Shown here piece after piece: positions 1-6,147 of a DNA stretch of 6,147 nt. Made by a program: the position numbers and the translations under genes. Within the stretch, counting starts at the first letter, position 1; each line of letters starts with the position of its first letter. Source of the DNA: Betaproteobacteria bacterium (lineage in GTDB: Bacteria; Pseudomonadota; Gammaproteobacteria; Burkholderiales; Gallionellaceae); NCBI GenBank assembly GCA_028871775.1, contig JAGWMH010000111.1, positions 1-6,147 on the forward strand, written 5' to 3'. The notes under the pieces are model-generated. The model was not told the origin of the DNA. It made no database searches and was given only the letters and a program-made list of their open reading frames with translations.

Positions 1-739
1 CGATAGCCTGAACGGCTCGCGCAGCGATAGCGACATGCTGCTGCCGCGCCTGAACTTCTCCGCGCTGTTCCCGGAGCGTGCGGCTGAATATGTGCAGCAA
101 CGCGGCGGCACAGTGCTCACCTCCTGCGGCGTGGAAGCCATTGTTCAGCACGATAAGGAAATCGAACTGCTCACCGCGGGCGGCGCGCAACGCTTCAGCC
201 ACGTCATCTGCGCCGCCTCCCCCGCAGTGTCTGCGCGCCTGTTCCGCACCGTGCCGCAGCTCGCACCCATCGCCACACAGATTGAGGCATTGTGCTTCCA
301 GCCCATCTACACCGTGTATCTGCAATACGCCGCAACGATACGCTTGCCCCATGCGATGCTGGGTTTCGACCGCTGCTTTGCGCAATGGCTGTTCGACAAG
401 GGGCAGATCGCAGGGCAGCGCGGCCTCATCGCCGCCGTCATCAGTGCGGAAGGCCTGCATCAGGAACTGGAACACGAACAGCTCGCGCAGAAAGTGGCGC
501 AGGAACTGCGTGAGCAACTCGGCATAACGCGAGCGCCGCTGTGGCACAAAGTCATCGCCGAGAAGCGCGCCACTTTTTCCTGTGAGCCCGATCTCCACCG
601 CCCCGCCCACATCACGCCGCTTGCCAACGTGCTGCTGGCGGGCGACTACACGGTGGGGGACTATCCGGCGACGCTGGAGGGGGCGGTGATGAGCGGGCTG
701 CGCTGTGCCGGGGGAATCATTCCCCCGGGGCAGCCGTGA
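1..739 (+). CDS. hpnE: Hydroxysqualene dehydroxylase HpnE, C-terminal part (5' end outside window)
   Basis: This FAD-dependent amine-oxidase-like enzyme reductively removes the hydroxyl of hydroxysqualene to give squalene, the last step of the HpnC-HpnD-HpnE route that feeds hopanoid synthesis. The reading frame is open from base 2 with no start, so the gene begins upstream; about 245 codons are present, roughly the C-terminal half of a family usually 420-450 residues long. Seen directly: a segment reading SDMLLPRLNFSALFP (bases 29-73) that resembles the conserved HpnE central region, and near the end AGDYTVGDYPATLEGAV (bases 638-688), the C-terminal FAD-contact motif of the amine oxidase/phytoene desaturase fold. 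The GxGxxG dinucleotide-binding N-terminus is off the window. The stop is TGA at 737-739, and the gene converges on rlmB. hpnC and hpnD would be expected just upstream, which is inference. A related FAD desaturase is the main alternative. Confidence 0.85.
   Translation, partial: DSLNGSRSDSDMLLPRLNFSALFPERAAEYVQQRGGTVLTSCGVEAIVQHDKEIELLTAGGAQRFSHVICAASPAVSARLFRTVPQLAPIATQIEALCFQPIYTVYLQYAATIRLPHAMLGFDRCFAQWLFDKGQIAGQRGLIAAVISAEGLHQELEHEQLAQKVAQELREQLGITRAPLWHKVIAEKRATFSCEPDLHRPAHITPLANVLLAGDYTVGDYPATLEGAVMSGLRCAGGIIPPGQP
708..728. repeat. Perfect inverted repeat (hairpin) at the 3' end of hpnE
   Basis: CCGGGGGAA (708-716) and TTCCCCCGG (720-728) are perfect complements separated by the 3-base loop TCA. 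The 9-bp, mostly G-C stem lies inside the last codons of hpnE and ends 8 bases before its stop codon. No run of T follows on either strand, so it is not a textbook intrinsic terminator. It lies where hpnE and rlmB transcripts meet, so it could stabilise 3' ends or slow polymerase from both directions; that role is inference. It could also simply result from the Gly-Gly-Ile-Ile-Pro-Pro-Gly codons. Confidence 0.6.
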
Positions 740-778
740 ACGAAACAGGCCGCCTCGTGCCGAACACGCTCGCGCGGA
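740..778. other. Convergent intergenic gap between hpnE and rlmB
   Basis: Thirty-nine bases separate the two stop codons. There is no T-run and no hairpin within the gap itself; the only structured element nearby is the inverted repeat at 708-728 inside hpnE. Confidence 0.6.
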
Positions 779-1549
779 TCAGTCTCCCAGGCCGTGTGCA
801 CCATATACCGGCACTTCCACCCGCTGGCTTCTCGCTTCGTACAGAAGAATGCCCGCGCTGACCGACACATTCAGGCTTGCCACGCTGCCCCGCATGGGAA
901 TGGCCACCAGCTGGTCGCAGGTTTCACGGGTTAAGCGGCGCAGCCCTTCGCCTTCCGCTCCAATCACCACGGCCAGCGCATCGTCATGGTAGAAATTGTG
1001 CAATGAGTTTTCGGCCTCGCTGTCCGCGCCCACCACCCAGATGTCGCGCTCCTTCAGTTCGCGCAGGGTGCGCGCGAGGTTGGTGACGGTGATGTAGGGG
1101 ACGGTTTCCGCCGCACCGCAGGCAACCTTTTCCACCGTGGCATTCAAGCCGACGGCGCGGTCCTTGGGTGCGATGACGGCGTGGGCGCCGAAAGCGTCGG
1201 CGCTGCGCAGGCAGGCGCCGAGGTTGTGCGGATCCTGCACTCCATCCAGCACCAGCAGCAGCGGCGGTTCATTGAGCGTGTCCAGCACGTCGTCCAGATG
1301 CACCACCCGGCGCGATGCATCCACCCGCGCGACGACGCCCTGGTGGCTGGCATTTCCGGCCATGCCGTCGAGGCGTTTGCCATCTGCCTGGATGATGCGC
1401 ACGCCCTGGTTTTCCGCCAGCTTGAGCAGGTCGCGCGCGCGCGGGTCGCGGCGTTGGGTGTCCACGTACAATTCCAGCACGCTGTCGGGATGCTGGCGGA
1501 TGCGCGCAGTGACGGCGTGGAAGCCATGAATGATGCGGGTTTCAGCCAT
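779..1549 (-). CDS. rlmB: 23S rRNA (guanosine(2251)-2'-O)-methyltransferase RlmB
   Basis: A SPOUT-class (SpoU/TrmH) RNA methyltransferase that, in the characterised family member, uses S-adenosylmethionine to 2'-O-methylate G2251 in the peptidyl-transferase P loop of 23S rRNA. The 256-residue protein is close to the E. coli length (243). Residues 1-75 form the small substrate-binding domain (RIIHGFHAV at 5-13, ASHQGVVA at 67-74). The trefoil-knot catalytic domain follows, with motif 1 [16 protein letters not shown] (102-117, Asn109 being the conserved Asn), motif 2 [11 protein letters not shown] (196-206) and motif 3 [17 protein letters not shown] (217-233), which builds the SAM pocket. Its ATG lies inside the end of rnr (shared ATGGCTGA, 1542-1549), with AGGCAGG just upstream on the coding strand, so translational coupling is likely. 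The stop is TGA at 781-779. The rnr-rlmB order matches E. coli. A different SpoU guanosine methylase is possible but less likely given this context. Confidence 0.95.
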   Translation of the reverse strand: MAETRIIHGFHAVTARIRQHPDSVLELYVDTQRRDPRARDLLKLAENQGVRIIQADGKRLDGMAGNASHQGVVARVDASRRVVHLDDVLDTLNEPPLLLVLDGVQDPHNLGACLRSADAFGAHAVIAPKDRAVGLNATVEKVACGAAETVPYITVTNLARTLRELKERDIWVVGADSEAENSLHNFYHDDALAVVIGAEGEGLRRLTRETCDQLVAIPMRGSVASLNVSVSAGILLYEARSQRVEVPVYGAHGLGD

Positions 1550-3806
1550 GATGCCTGCCTGTTTTCCTGGTTTTCTTCGGCGCCGTGCCGCCCCACACGC
1601 CAGCCCCGAGTTCCTTTTTCTTCGTGGTCAGCGGCCCGGTATCTTCCACCAGCACGAAATCGATCTTGGTGCTTTCCATGTCCACGCGCACGACTTTCAC
1701 GCGCACGCGGTCACCCAGGCGGTAGCGCTTGCCGGTGCGCTCGCCGAGCATCTGGTGCTTGGCGGGATCAAAGTGAAAATAATCCGTGCCGAGCTCGGAC
1801 ACGTGTATCAGTCCTTCGATATACAGGTCGTCCAGCGCGACGAACAGACCGAAACCGGTTACCGAAGACACGGTGCCATTGAACACGCTGCCGAGGTGGT
1901 CACGGATGTAGAAGCACTTGAGCCACGCTTCCACATCGCGCGTGGCATCATCGGCGCGGCGCTCGGTCTGCGAACAATGCTCGCCCAGCGCATCCCATTT
2001 TTCATGCGGCTTGTATTGCTTGCCATCCAGCGCTGCCTTGATGGCGCGATGCACCAGCAGATCGGGATAGCGGCGGATGGGCGAGGTGAAGTGCGTGTAG
2101 GCTTCATAACCCAACCCGAAGTGTCCAACGTTGTCCGGGCAATAACGCGCCTGGCGCAGGGAGCGCAGCATCACGGTTTGCAGCAGCGCGGCATCGGGGC
2201 GGCCCTTGATCTGCTTCAGCAGCCTGGCGTAATCGCCCGCCTCCGGCACCTCGCCACCGCCCAGTTGCAGGCCGAACTCCTTGAGGAACTCACGCACCGC
2301 CTCGAGCTTTTCCGGGGTGGGGCCTTCGTGCACACGATACAACACCGGATGCTTGTGCTCATGCAGAAAATCGGCGGCGCACACGTTGGCGGCCAGCATG
2401 CATTCCTCGATCAGGCGATGCGCGTCGTTGCGCACCACCGGCACGATGCGTTCGATCTTGCCATCCTCGTTGAACATCATCTGCGTCTCGATGGTCTCGA
2501 AATCAATCGCGCCGCGCTTTTCGCGCGCTTGCAGCAGCGTCTTGAACAGGATGTGCAGGTGGTTGATGTGCGGCAGCACGGCGGCATATTGCTGCGCTTC
2601 CTTGCCTTTCGGATCGGCCAGCATCGCCGCCACCTGGGTATAGGTGAGGCGCGCATGAGAGAACATCACCGAGGGATAGAAGCGGTATTTTTCGATGTCG
2701 CCCTTGTTGCTGATCTGCATGTCGCACACCATGCACAGGCGCTCGACATCCGGGTTGAGCGAGCACAGGCCGTTGGACAGTTCTTCCGGCAGCATGGGAA
2801 TCACGCGGCGCGGGAAATATACCGAGTTGCCGCGGTTCAGCGCTTCCTTGTCCAGCGCATCGCCGGGCTTCACATAAGAACTCACGTCGGCAATCGCCAC
2901 TACCAGGCGGAAGCCTTTGCCAGCCGGCTCGCAATACACCGCATCGTCGAAATCGCGCGCGGTTTCGCCATCTATGGTGACCAGCGGCAGCCTGGCGACA
3001 CTCTCGCGTCCGGCGTAATCGCCGGGCGGCACGACAGGCGCGAATTTCTTCGCCTGGCGCTCGGCATCCTTGGGAAACTCATAAGGCAGGTCATGTTTGC
3101 GCAGCGCAATCTCGATTTCCATGCCGGGATCGGCGTAGTTGCCCAGCACCTCGACGACACGGCCTATGGGCTGGGCGTGTTTGCTGGGCTGCTGCATGAT
3201 CTCCAGCATCACCACCTGCCCTGCCTTTGCCGTACTGCGTTCGCCCGGTGCAACCAGAATGTCCTGGCTGATGCGGCGGTTCTCCGCCACCACGAACTGG
3301 ATGCCATGCTCCTCGTACAGGCGCCCGACCAGGCGCGTCGTGCCATGCTCCAGCACCTCGACGATGCTGGCTTCGCGCCGTCCGCGCCGGTCTATTCCTC
3401 CCACGCGCGCCATCACGGTATCGCCGTGCAGCACCTTGTGCATTTCCTTGGCGCTCAGCACCAGGTCGGCGCTGCCGTCTTCAGGGATCAAAAAGCCGAA
3501 ACCGTCGGGATGGCCCTGCACCTTGCCCTTGACCAGGTCGAGCTTATCCACCACACAGATGGCGCCCTTGCGGTTGCGCATGATCTGGCCGTCGCGCTCC
3601 ATGGCGCGCAGGCGGCGCATGAACAACTCGGCCTCATGCGGCTTGATATGCAACTGGCCGCACAGCTCCTCTTCGGCCACCGGCACGCCTTGCTCGGCCA
3701 GCAATTGCAAAATGTATTCACGGCTGGGCAAGGGGTGTTCGTACTGCGCGCGCTCACGCTCCAGAAACGGGTCGAGTTCACGGATGTTTTTTTTCTTGTT
3801 TTTCAT
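1542..3806 (-). CDS. rnr: Ribonuclease R (RNase II/RNB-family 3'-5' exoribonuclease)
   Basis: A processive 3'-5' hydrolytic exoribonuclease that degrades structured RNA (rRNA and tRNA quality control, trans-translation, mRNA decay) in the cytoplasm. Residue numbers count from a GTG at 3812. In order: a basic N-terminus; a winged-helix domain (about 25-88); two cold-shock/OB domains (about 92-155 and 160-235, the first with [10 protein letters not shown] at 104-113); the RNB catalytic domain (about 270-600), with [16 protein letters not shown] at 279-294 supplying the metal-binding aspartates Asp281, 287, 289 and 290, and [17 protein letters not shown] at 574-590; an S1 domain (about 641-722); and a short Lys/Arg tail. 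At about 755 residues it is shorter than E. coli RNase R (813), mainly in that tail. The ATG at 3806 is preferred: AAGGGA (3822-3817) sits suitably upstream, but the in-frame GTG at 3812 would add only two residues. It overlaps rlmB by 8 bases. There are almost no TTA, CTA or TCA codons, so the opposite strand is open along nearly the whole gene. Confidence 0.96.
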   Translation of the reverse strand: MKNKKKNIRELDPFLERERAQYEHPLPSREYILQLLAEQGVPVAEEELCGQLHIKPHEAELFMRRLRAMERDGQIMRNRKGAICVVDKLDLVKGKVQGHPDGFGFLIPEDGSADLVLSAKEMHKVLHGDTVMARVGGIDRRGRREASIVEVLEHGTTRLVGRLYEEHGIQFVVAENRRISQDILVAPGERSTAKAGQVVMLEIMQQPSKHAQPIGRVVEVLGNYADPGMEIEIALRKHDLPYEFPKDAERQAKKFAPVVPPGDYAGRESVARLPLVTIDGETARDFDDAVYCEPAGKGFRLVVAIADVSSYVKPGDALDKEALNRGNSVYFPRRVIPMLPEELSNGLCSLNPDVERLCMVCDMQISNKGDIEKYRFYPSVMFSHARLTYTQVAAMLADPKGKEAQQYAAVLPHINHLHILFKTLLQAREKRGAIDFETIETQMMFNEDGKIERIVPVVRNDAHRLIEECMLAANVCAADFLHEHKHPVLYRVHEGPTPEKLEAVREFLKEFGLQLGGGEVPEAGDYARLLKQIKGRPDAALLQTVMLRSLRQARYCPDNVGHFGLGYEAYTHFTSPIRRYPDLLVHRAIKAALDGKQYKPHEKWDALGEHCSQTERRADDATRDVEAWLKCFYIRDHLGSVFNGTVSSVTGFGLFVALDDLYIEGLIHVSELGTDYFHFDPAKHQMLGERTGKRYRLGDRVRVKVVRVDMESTKIDFVLVEDTGPLTTKKKELGAGVWGGTAPKKTRKTGRHHG

Positions 3807-3842
3807 TGACACAAAATCCCTTAACGATTAAATTACGCGCCC
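3806..3842 (+). promoter_or_regulatory. Probable sigma-70 promoter of tRNA-Leu with GC-rich discriminator
   Basis: A perfect -35 hexamer TTGACA (3806-3811) is followed after exactly 17 bases by TAAATT (3829-3834, four of six matches to TATAAT including the key T1, A2 and T6). Then comes ACGCGCCC (3835-3842), a GC-rich discriminator of the kind found at stringently controlled stable-RNA promoters. Initiation would fall near 3841-3843, leaving a leader of about 10 bases before the mature tRNA at 3852. The -35 box covers the T of the rnr start codon ATG on the other strand. The assignment is from sequence only; stringent control is inferred from the discriminator. Confidence 0.7.
3817..3822 (-). 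promoter_or_regulatory. Shine-Dalgarno of rnr
   Basis: The coding strand reads AAGGGA here. If AAGG pairs as the 5' part of AAGGAGG, the 12-base distance to the ATG at 3806 is suitable; the distance to the GTG at 3812 (4 bases after AAGGGA) is tight but possible. It therefore slightly favours the ATG. The site lies within the spacer of the opposing tRNA-Leu promoter, so these bases appear to serve both genes. Confidence 0.55.
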
Positions 3843-3851
3843 TCAAGCAAT

Positions 3852-3938
3852 GCCCAGATGGCGGAATTGGTAGACGCACCAGGTTCAGGTCCTGGCGGTG
3901 GCAACACTGTGGAGGTTCGAGTCCTCTTCTGGGCACCA
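3852..3938 (+). tRNA. tRNA-Leu (anticodon CAG)
   Basis: A class II tRNA of 87 bases including the encoded CCA. The acceptor stem GCCCAGA (3852-3858) pairs fully with TCTGGGC (3928-3934), followed by discriminator A3935 and CCA at 3936-3938. The anticodon stem is CCAGG/CCTGG (3879-3883 with 3891-3895), and the loop TTCAGGT has anticodon CAG at 3886-3888, reading CUG. The long variable arm typical of Leu is CGGTG-GCAA-CACTG (3896-3909), a 5-bp stem with one G-T wobble and a GNRA tetraloop. The T arm is GGAGG-TTCGAGT-CCTCT (3911-3927). The D arm carries GGTAGACGC, as in bacterial tRNA-Leu. It stands alone, divergent from rnr and convergent with sdhA. I see no stem plus T-run terminator in the 79 bases downstream. 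Confidence 0.98.
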
Positions 3939-4017
3939 AGGTTAAACAAAACGGTTCGCGCAGGCGGGCCATCTTCAGAACGCGCGGCATTCTACCTTAA
4001 AACCACGCCATCCTTCC
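3939..4017. other. Gap between tRNA-Leu and the sdhA stop; no terminator seen for either
   Basis: The 79 bases receive transcription from both sides: the tRNA on plus and sdhA on minus. The only candidate stem is CGCGC/GCGCG across a loop of about 20 bases (roughly 3956-3987). On the minus strand it is followed by AACCGTTTTGTTT, a weak T-rich stretch that might act as a poor terminator for sdhA. No SdhB-like coding remnant is visible. Confidence 0.5.
3989..3994 (-). promoter_or_regulatory. Possible -10 element for an rnr promoter upstream of the tRNA gene
   Basis: On the minus strand TAGAAT (3994 to 3989) matches five of six bases of TATAAT and is followed by the GC-rich GCCGCGCG. It lies in the only gap between sdhA and the tRNA. 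No convincing -35 hexamer is present at 16-18 bases (GGAAGG at a 17-base spacer), so an activator or chance occurrence is possible. If real, the rnr transcript would begin near 3981 and have a leader of about 175 bases that includes the antisense of tRNA-Leu. The short 3807-3851 gap holds no better minus-strand promoter that I can see. Confidence 0.25.
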
Positions 4018-5781
4018 CTAATATACCCGCGCCTTGAGCGGGAACGATTCAACCGTGAGCGGCTTCAGCCGCACCGGCTTGTAATCCAGATGCTGCCCTT
4101 CGCTGAAATACAGCGAGTGTTTCAGCCAGTTGTCATCATCGCGTTGCGGAAAGTCGTCGCGCGCATGGGCGCCGCGGCTTTCCTGGCGCGCTGCGGCGGA
4201 AATCATGGTGGCCTGCGCGACTTCGATGAGATTATCGAGTTCCAGCGCTTCCACACGCGCCGTGTTGAATACCTTGCTCTGATCGCTGATTGCAATGTTC
4301 TGAACACGCTCCACCACTTCGCGGATTTTCGCCACGCCTTCGGCGAGCAGGTCGGGAAAGCGGAACACGCCGCAATGCGTCTGCATCACGCGGCGCATCT
4401 CGGCGCCAGCCTCGGCCACGCTTTCGCCACTCTTCCGCGTTTCCAGCCGCGCCAACCGCGCCAGCGAACGGTCTGCCGCACCGCGCGGGAAGAGCTTGGG
4501 ATGCGGATTGTGCTCCAGGTCTTCGATGATCTGCCGTGCCGCCTCGCGCCCGAACACCAGCAGGTCGAGCAGCGAATTGCAGCCCAGCCGGTTCGCGCCA
4601 TGCACCGATACACAGGCGCATTCGCCCACCGCATAAAAACCCTGCACCACTTCTTCCGGCCCGCCGTGATACGGCGCGACCACTTGGCCGTGGTAATTGG
4701 TGGGGATGCCGCCCATCATGTAATGCGCGGTAGGCACCACTGGAATCGGTTCCCTGGCCGGATCCACATGGGCGAACTTGAGCGCGATGTCGCGAATGCC
4801 GGGCAGGCGCTGGCGGATCACGTCTTCGCCGATATGGTCCACCTTGAGCAGGATGTGGTCGCCATGCGGCCCGCAGCCGCGCCCTTCCTTGATCTCGGTG
4901 GCAATGGCGCGCGACACCACATCGCGGCTGGCGAGGTCTTTCGCGGTCGGCGCGTAACGCGGCATGAAGCGTTCGCCGTCCTTGTTGATGAGGTAGCCGC
5001 CCTCGCCGCGCACCCCTTCGGAAATCAGCACGCCCGCGCCGTACACGCCGGTGGGATGGAACTGGAAGAATTCCATGTCCTGCAGCGGGATGCCCGCGCG
5101 CGCCGCCATGCCGAGTCCGTCGCCGGTGTTGATATAGGCGTTGGTGCTGGCCTGGAAGATGCGCCCTGCCCCGCCGGTGGCAAACAGCGTGGCGCGCGCC
5201 TGCAGGATCATCACCTCGCTGGTCTCGATTTCCATCGCCACCACGCCGAGCACATCGCCGTCCTGGTCGCGGATCAGATCCAGAGCCATCCATTCCACGA
5301 AAAAGTTGGTGTTGGCCCGCACGTTGCGCTGGTACAGCGTGTGCAGCATGGCATGGCCGGTGCGGTCGGCGGCGGCGCAGGCACGTTGCACCGGATTCTT
5401 GCCGTATTCCTGCATGTGCCCGCCGAACGGGCGCTGGTAGATCTTGCCGTTGTCGAGACGGTCGAACGGCATGCCGAAATGCTCCAGCTCGTACACCACC
5501 TCGGGCGCGGCGCGGCACATGAACTCGATGGCGTCCTGGTCGCCGAGGTAGTCGGAGCCTTTCACCGTGTCGTACATGTGCCAGTGCCAGCTGTCCTCGG
5601 CGACATTGCCCAATGACGCTGCAATGCCGCCCTGCGCCGCCACGGTGTGCGAGCGCGTGGGAAACACCTTGGACAGCACCGCCACCTTCAGCCCCGCCTC
5701 CGACAGCGCCAAAGCCGCGCGCATCCCCGCGCCGCCCGCGCCCACCACCACCACGTCAAATGTTCGTTTAACTACTGTCAT
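4018..5781 (-). CDS. sdhA: Succinate dehydrogenase flavoprotein subunit SdhA
   Basis: The catalytic subunit of respiratory complex II oxidises succinate to fumarate in the TCA cycle and passes electrons through its FAD to the iron-sulfur subunit, at the cytoplasmic face of the inner membrane. With the ATG at 5781 it has 587 residues (E. coli 588). Seen: the Rossmann motif [10 protein letters not shown] (residues 10-19); SHTVAAQGG, whose His45 is the covalent FAD attachment residue (same number as in E. coli); FQFHPTG with His242; RDVVSR with Arg286, the catalytic proton-shuttle Arg; [13 protein letters not shown] with His353; and [18 protein letters not shown] with Arg398. The C-terminus ends in the usual KARVY, so the gene is complete. 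A GTG at 5784 is an alternative start, and the ribosome site is weak (GAAAGAAAAT). sdhD lies 34 bases upstream in the same operon. No sdhB follows. Fumarate reductase FrdA is unlikely given the match to SdhA and the SdhD neighbour. Confidence 0.97.
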   Translation of the reverse strand: MTVVKRTFDVVVVGAGGAGMRAALALSEAGLKVAVLSKVFPTRSHTVAAQGGIAASLGNVAEDSWHWHMYDTVKGSDYLGDQDAIEFMCRAAPEVVYELEHFGMPFDRLDNGKIYQRPFGGHMQEYGKNPVQRACAAADRTGHAMLHTLYQRNVRANTNFFVEWMALDLIRDQDGDVLGVVAMEIETSEVMILQARATLFATGGAGRIFQASTNAYINTGDGLGMAARAGIPLQDMEFFQFHPTGVYGAGVLISEGVRGEGGYLINKDGERFMPRYAPTAKDLASRDVVSRAIATEIKEGRGCGPHGDHILLKVDHIGEDVIRQRLPGIRDIALKFAHVDPAREPIPVVPTAHYMMGGIPTNYHGQVVAPYHGGPEEVVQGFYAVGECACVSVHGANRLGCNSLLDLLVFGREAARQIIEDLEHNPHPKLFPRGAADRSLARLARLETRKSGESVAEAGAEMRRVMQTHCGVFRFPDLLAEGVAKIREVVERVQNIAISDQSKVFNTARVEALELDNLIEVAQATMISAAARQESRGAHARDDFPQRDDDNWLKHSLYFSEGQHLDYKPVRLKPLTVESFPLKARVY

Positions 5782-5815
5782 CACATTTTCTTTCGCCGCC
5801 AGTGCGTTTATTAGC

Positions 5816-6147
5816 TCAGAAGCCCCACAAAATCTGCACCGACCAGATCACGCACAGCAACAGCGCCAATATCACCGCCACGTAAATAATCAGGCGTCGA
5901 CCCGCCGGCTTGACATAGTCCATCACGATGTTGCGCACACCGACCCACGCATGGCAATACACGGCGAGCAGGAACAGCAGCGAGACCGTGCGCACCACGC
6001 TGCTGGAAAACAATGCGATCCATGCATCGTAATTGAAGCCGGGATGCAGCAGCAACCAGCCCGCCATAGCCAGCGCATAGAGCGCCATCACCACGGCTGT
6101 GATGCGCTGCATCAGCCAATCTCGCAGCCCGTAATGCGCGCCGGTAA
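5816..6147 (-). CDS. sdhD: Succinate dehydrogenase membrane anchor subunit SdhD (N-terminus outside window)
   Basis: A small hydrophobic subunit that, with SdhC, anchors complex II in the inner membrane and forms the heme b and ubiquinone sites. The frame stays open to the right edge, and the residues before the first in-window Met (6112) read [10 protein letters not shown], typical of SdhD, so that Met is internal and the true start is off the window. Counting from it, three membrane helices are visible: about 4-22, 30-59 and 73-97. HAWVG (His54, codon 5953-5951) matches the heme-ligand motif HAWIG of E. coli SdhD (His71), and DYVKP (Tyr66) matches the quinone-site Asp82-Tyr83. The protein ends WGF; the stop is TGA at 5818-5816, 34 bases before sdhA. 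sdhC is expected just beyond the edge. Sequence identity to E. coli SdhD is modest, but the landmarks are clear. Confidence 0.93.
   Translation of the reverse strand, partial: TGAHYGLRDWLMQRITAVVMALYALAMAGWLLLHPGFNYDAWIALFSSSVVRTVSLLFLLAVYCHAWVGVRNIVMDYVKPAGRRLIIYVAVILALLLCVIWSVQILWGF

Noticed and set aside
1432..1443. A (CG)6 alternating run inside rlmB that could form Z-DNA
   Set aside because: It encodes the Arg-Ala-Arg stretch of rlmB in a GC-rich genome; 12 bases is short and nothing else marks it as functional.
1530..3809. A 759-codon open frame on the plus strand antisense to rnr
   Set aside because: It is in exact codon register with rnr, so it stays open simply because rnr almost never uses TTA, CTA or TCA codons. 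The translation is rich in His, Gln, Leu and Ala without recognisable domains, and rnr itself has all family motifs.
3852..3938. tRNA-Leu as a possible integration (attachment) site
   Set aside because: No integrase, no repeated copy of the tRNA 3' end and no foreign-looking sequence are visible in the window.
3778..4000. Short open frames on both strands across the tRNA-Leu gene (64 and 70 codons)
   Set aside because: Their translations are conceptual readings of the tRNA and its complement, a frequent source of spurious small proteins; no independent coding evidence.
4090..5616. A 508-codon open frame on the plus strand antisense to sdhA
   Set aside because: Same codon-register effect of GC-biased codon use; sdhA on the other strand has the full set of catalytic residues.
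5811..6119. A 102-codon frame overlapping sdhD on the same strand
   Set aside because: It is an out-of-frame shadow; the sdhD frame carries the transmembrane helices, HAWVG and DYVKP motifs.

Overview
The window looks like a chromosomal housekeeping stretch from a GC-rich Gram-negative bacterium, most likely a betaproteobacterium. This rests on the adjacent rnr-rlmB pair, an hpnE-type hopanoid/squalene gene, an SdhD of the heme-b proteobacterial type, and a tRNA-Leu with encoded CCA. An affiliation near Nitrosomonadales/Gallionellaceae is only an impression. I see no mobile element, CRISPR array or phage signature.

Layout, left to right. Positions 1-739 (+) hold the C-terminal part of hydroxysqualene dehydroxylase (hpnE), cut by the left edge. 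A 39-base gap separates it from the convergent minus-strand pair rnr (1542-3806) and rlmB (779-1549), which overlap by 8 bases and surely form one transcription unit: an exoribonuclease for structured RNA followed by a 23S rRNA 2'-O-methyltransferase. A plus-strand tRNA-Leu(CAG) lies at 3852-3938. Its apparent promoter (TTGACA, 17 bases, TAAATT, GC-rich discriminator) sits on top of the rnr start codon and Shine-Dalgarno. After 79 bases comes sdhA (4018-5781, minus), the flavoprotein of succinate dehydrogenase, preceded by sdhD (5816-6147, minus), a heme-binding membrane anchor cut by the right edge.

How the parts relate. sdhD and sdhA form an operon of TCA cycle/respiratory chain genes, transcribed leftward. 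The usual next gene, sdhB, is not there; the tRNA and rnr follow directly. The plus-strand tRNA gene lies between two minus-strand protein operons, so it converges on sdhA and diverges from rnr. With only 45 bases between the rnr ATG and the tRNA, any rnr promoter upstream of the tRNA, or read-through from sdhA, would give an rnr mRNA carrying an antisense copy of the tRNA.

The coding content is ordinary. The points worth a second look are the compact rnr/tRNA-Leu start region, the missing sdhB, an A8 tract at the start of rnr, and a 9-bp perfect hairpin at the end of hpnE. I see no sign of a previously undescribed system. The only stretches without a gene are 740-778, 3807-3851, 3939-4017 and 5782-5815, all under 80 bases.
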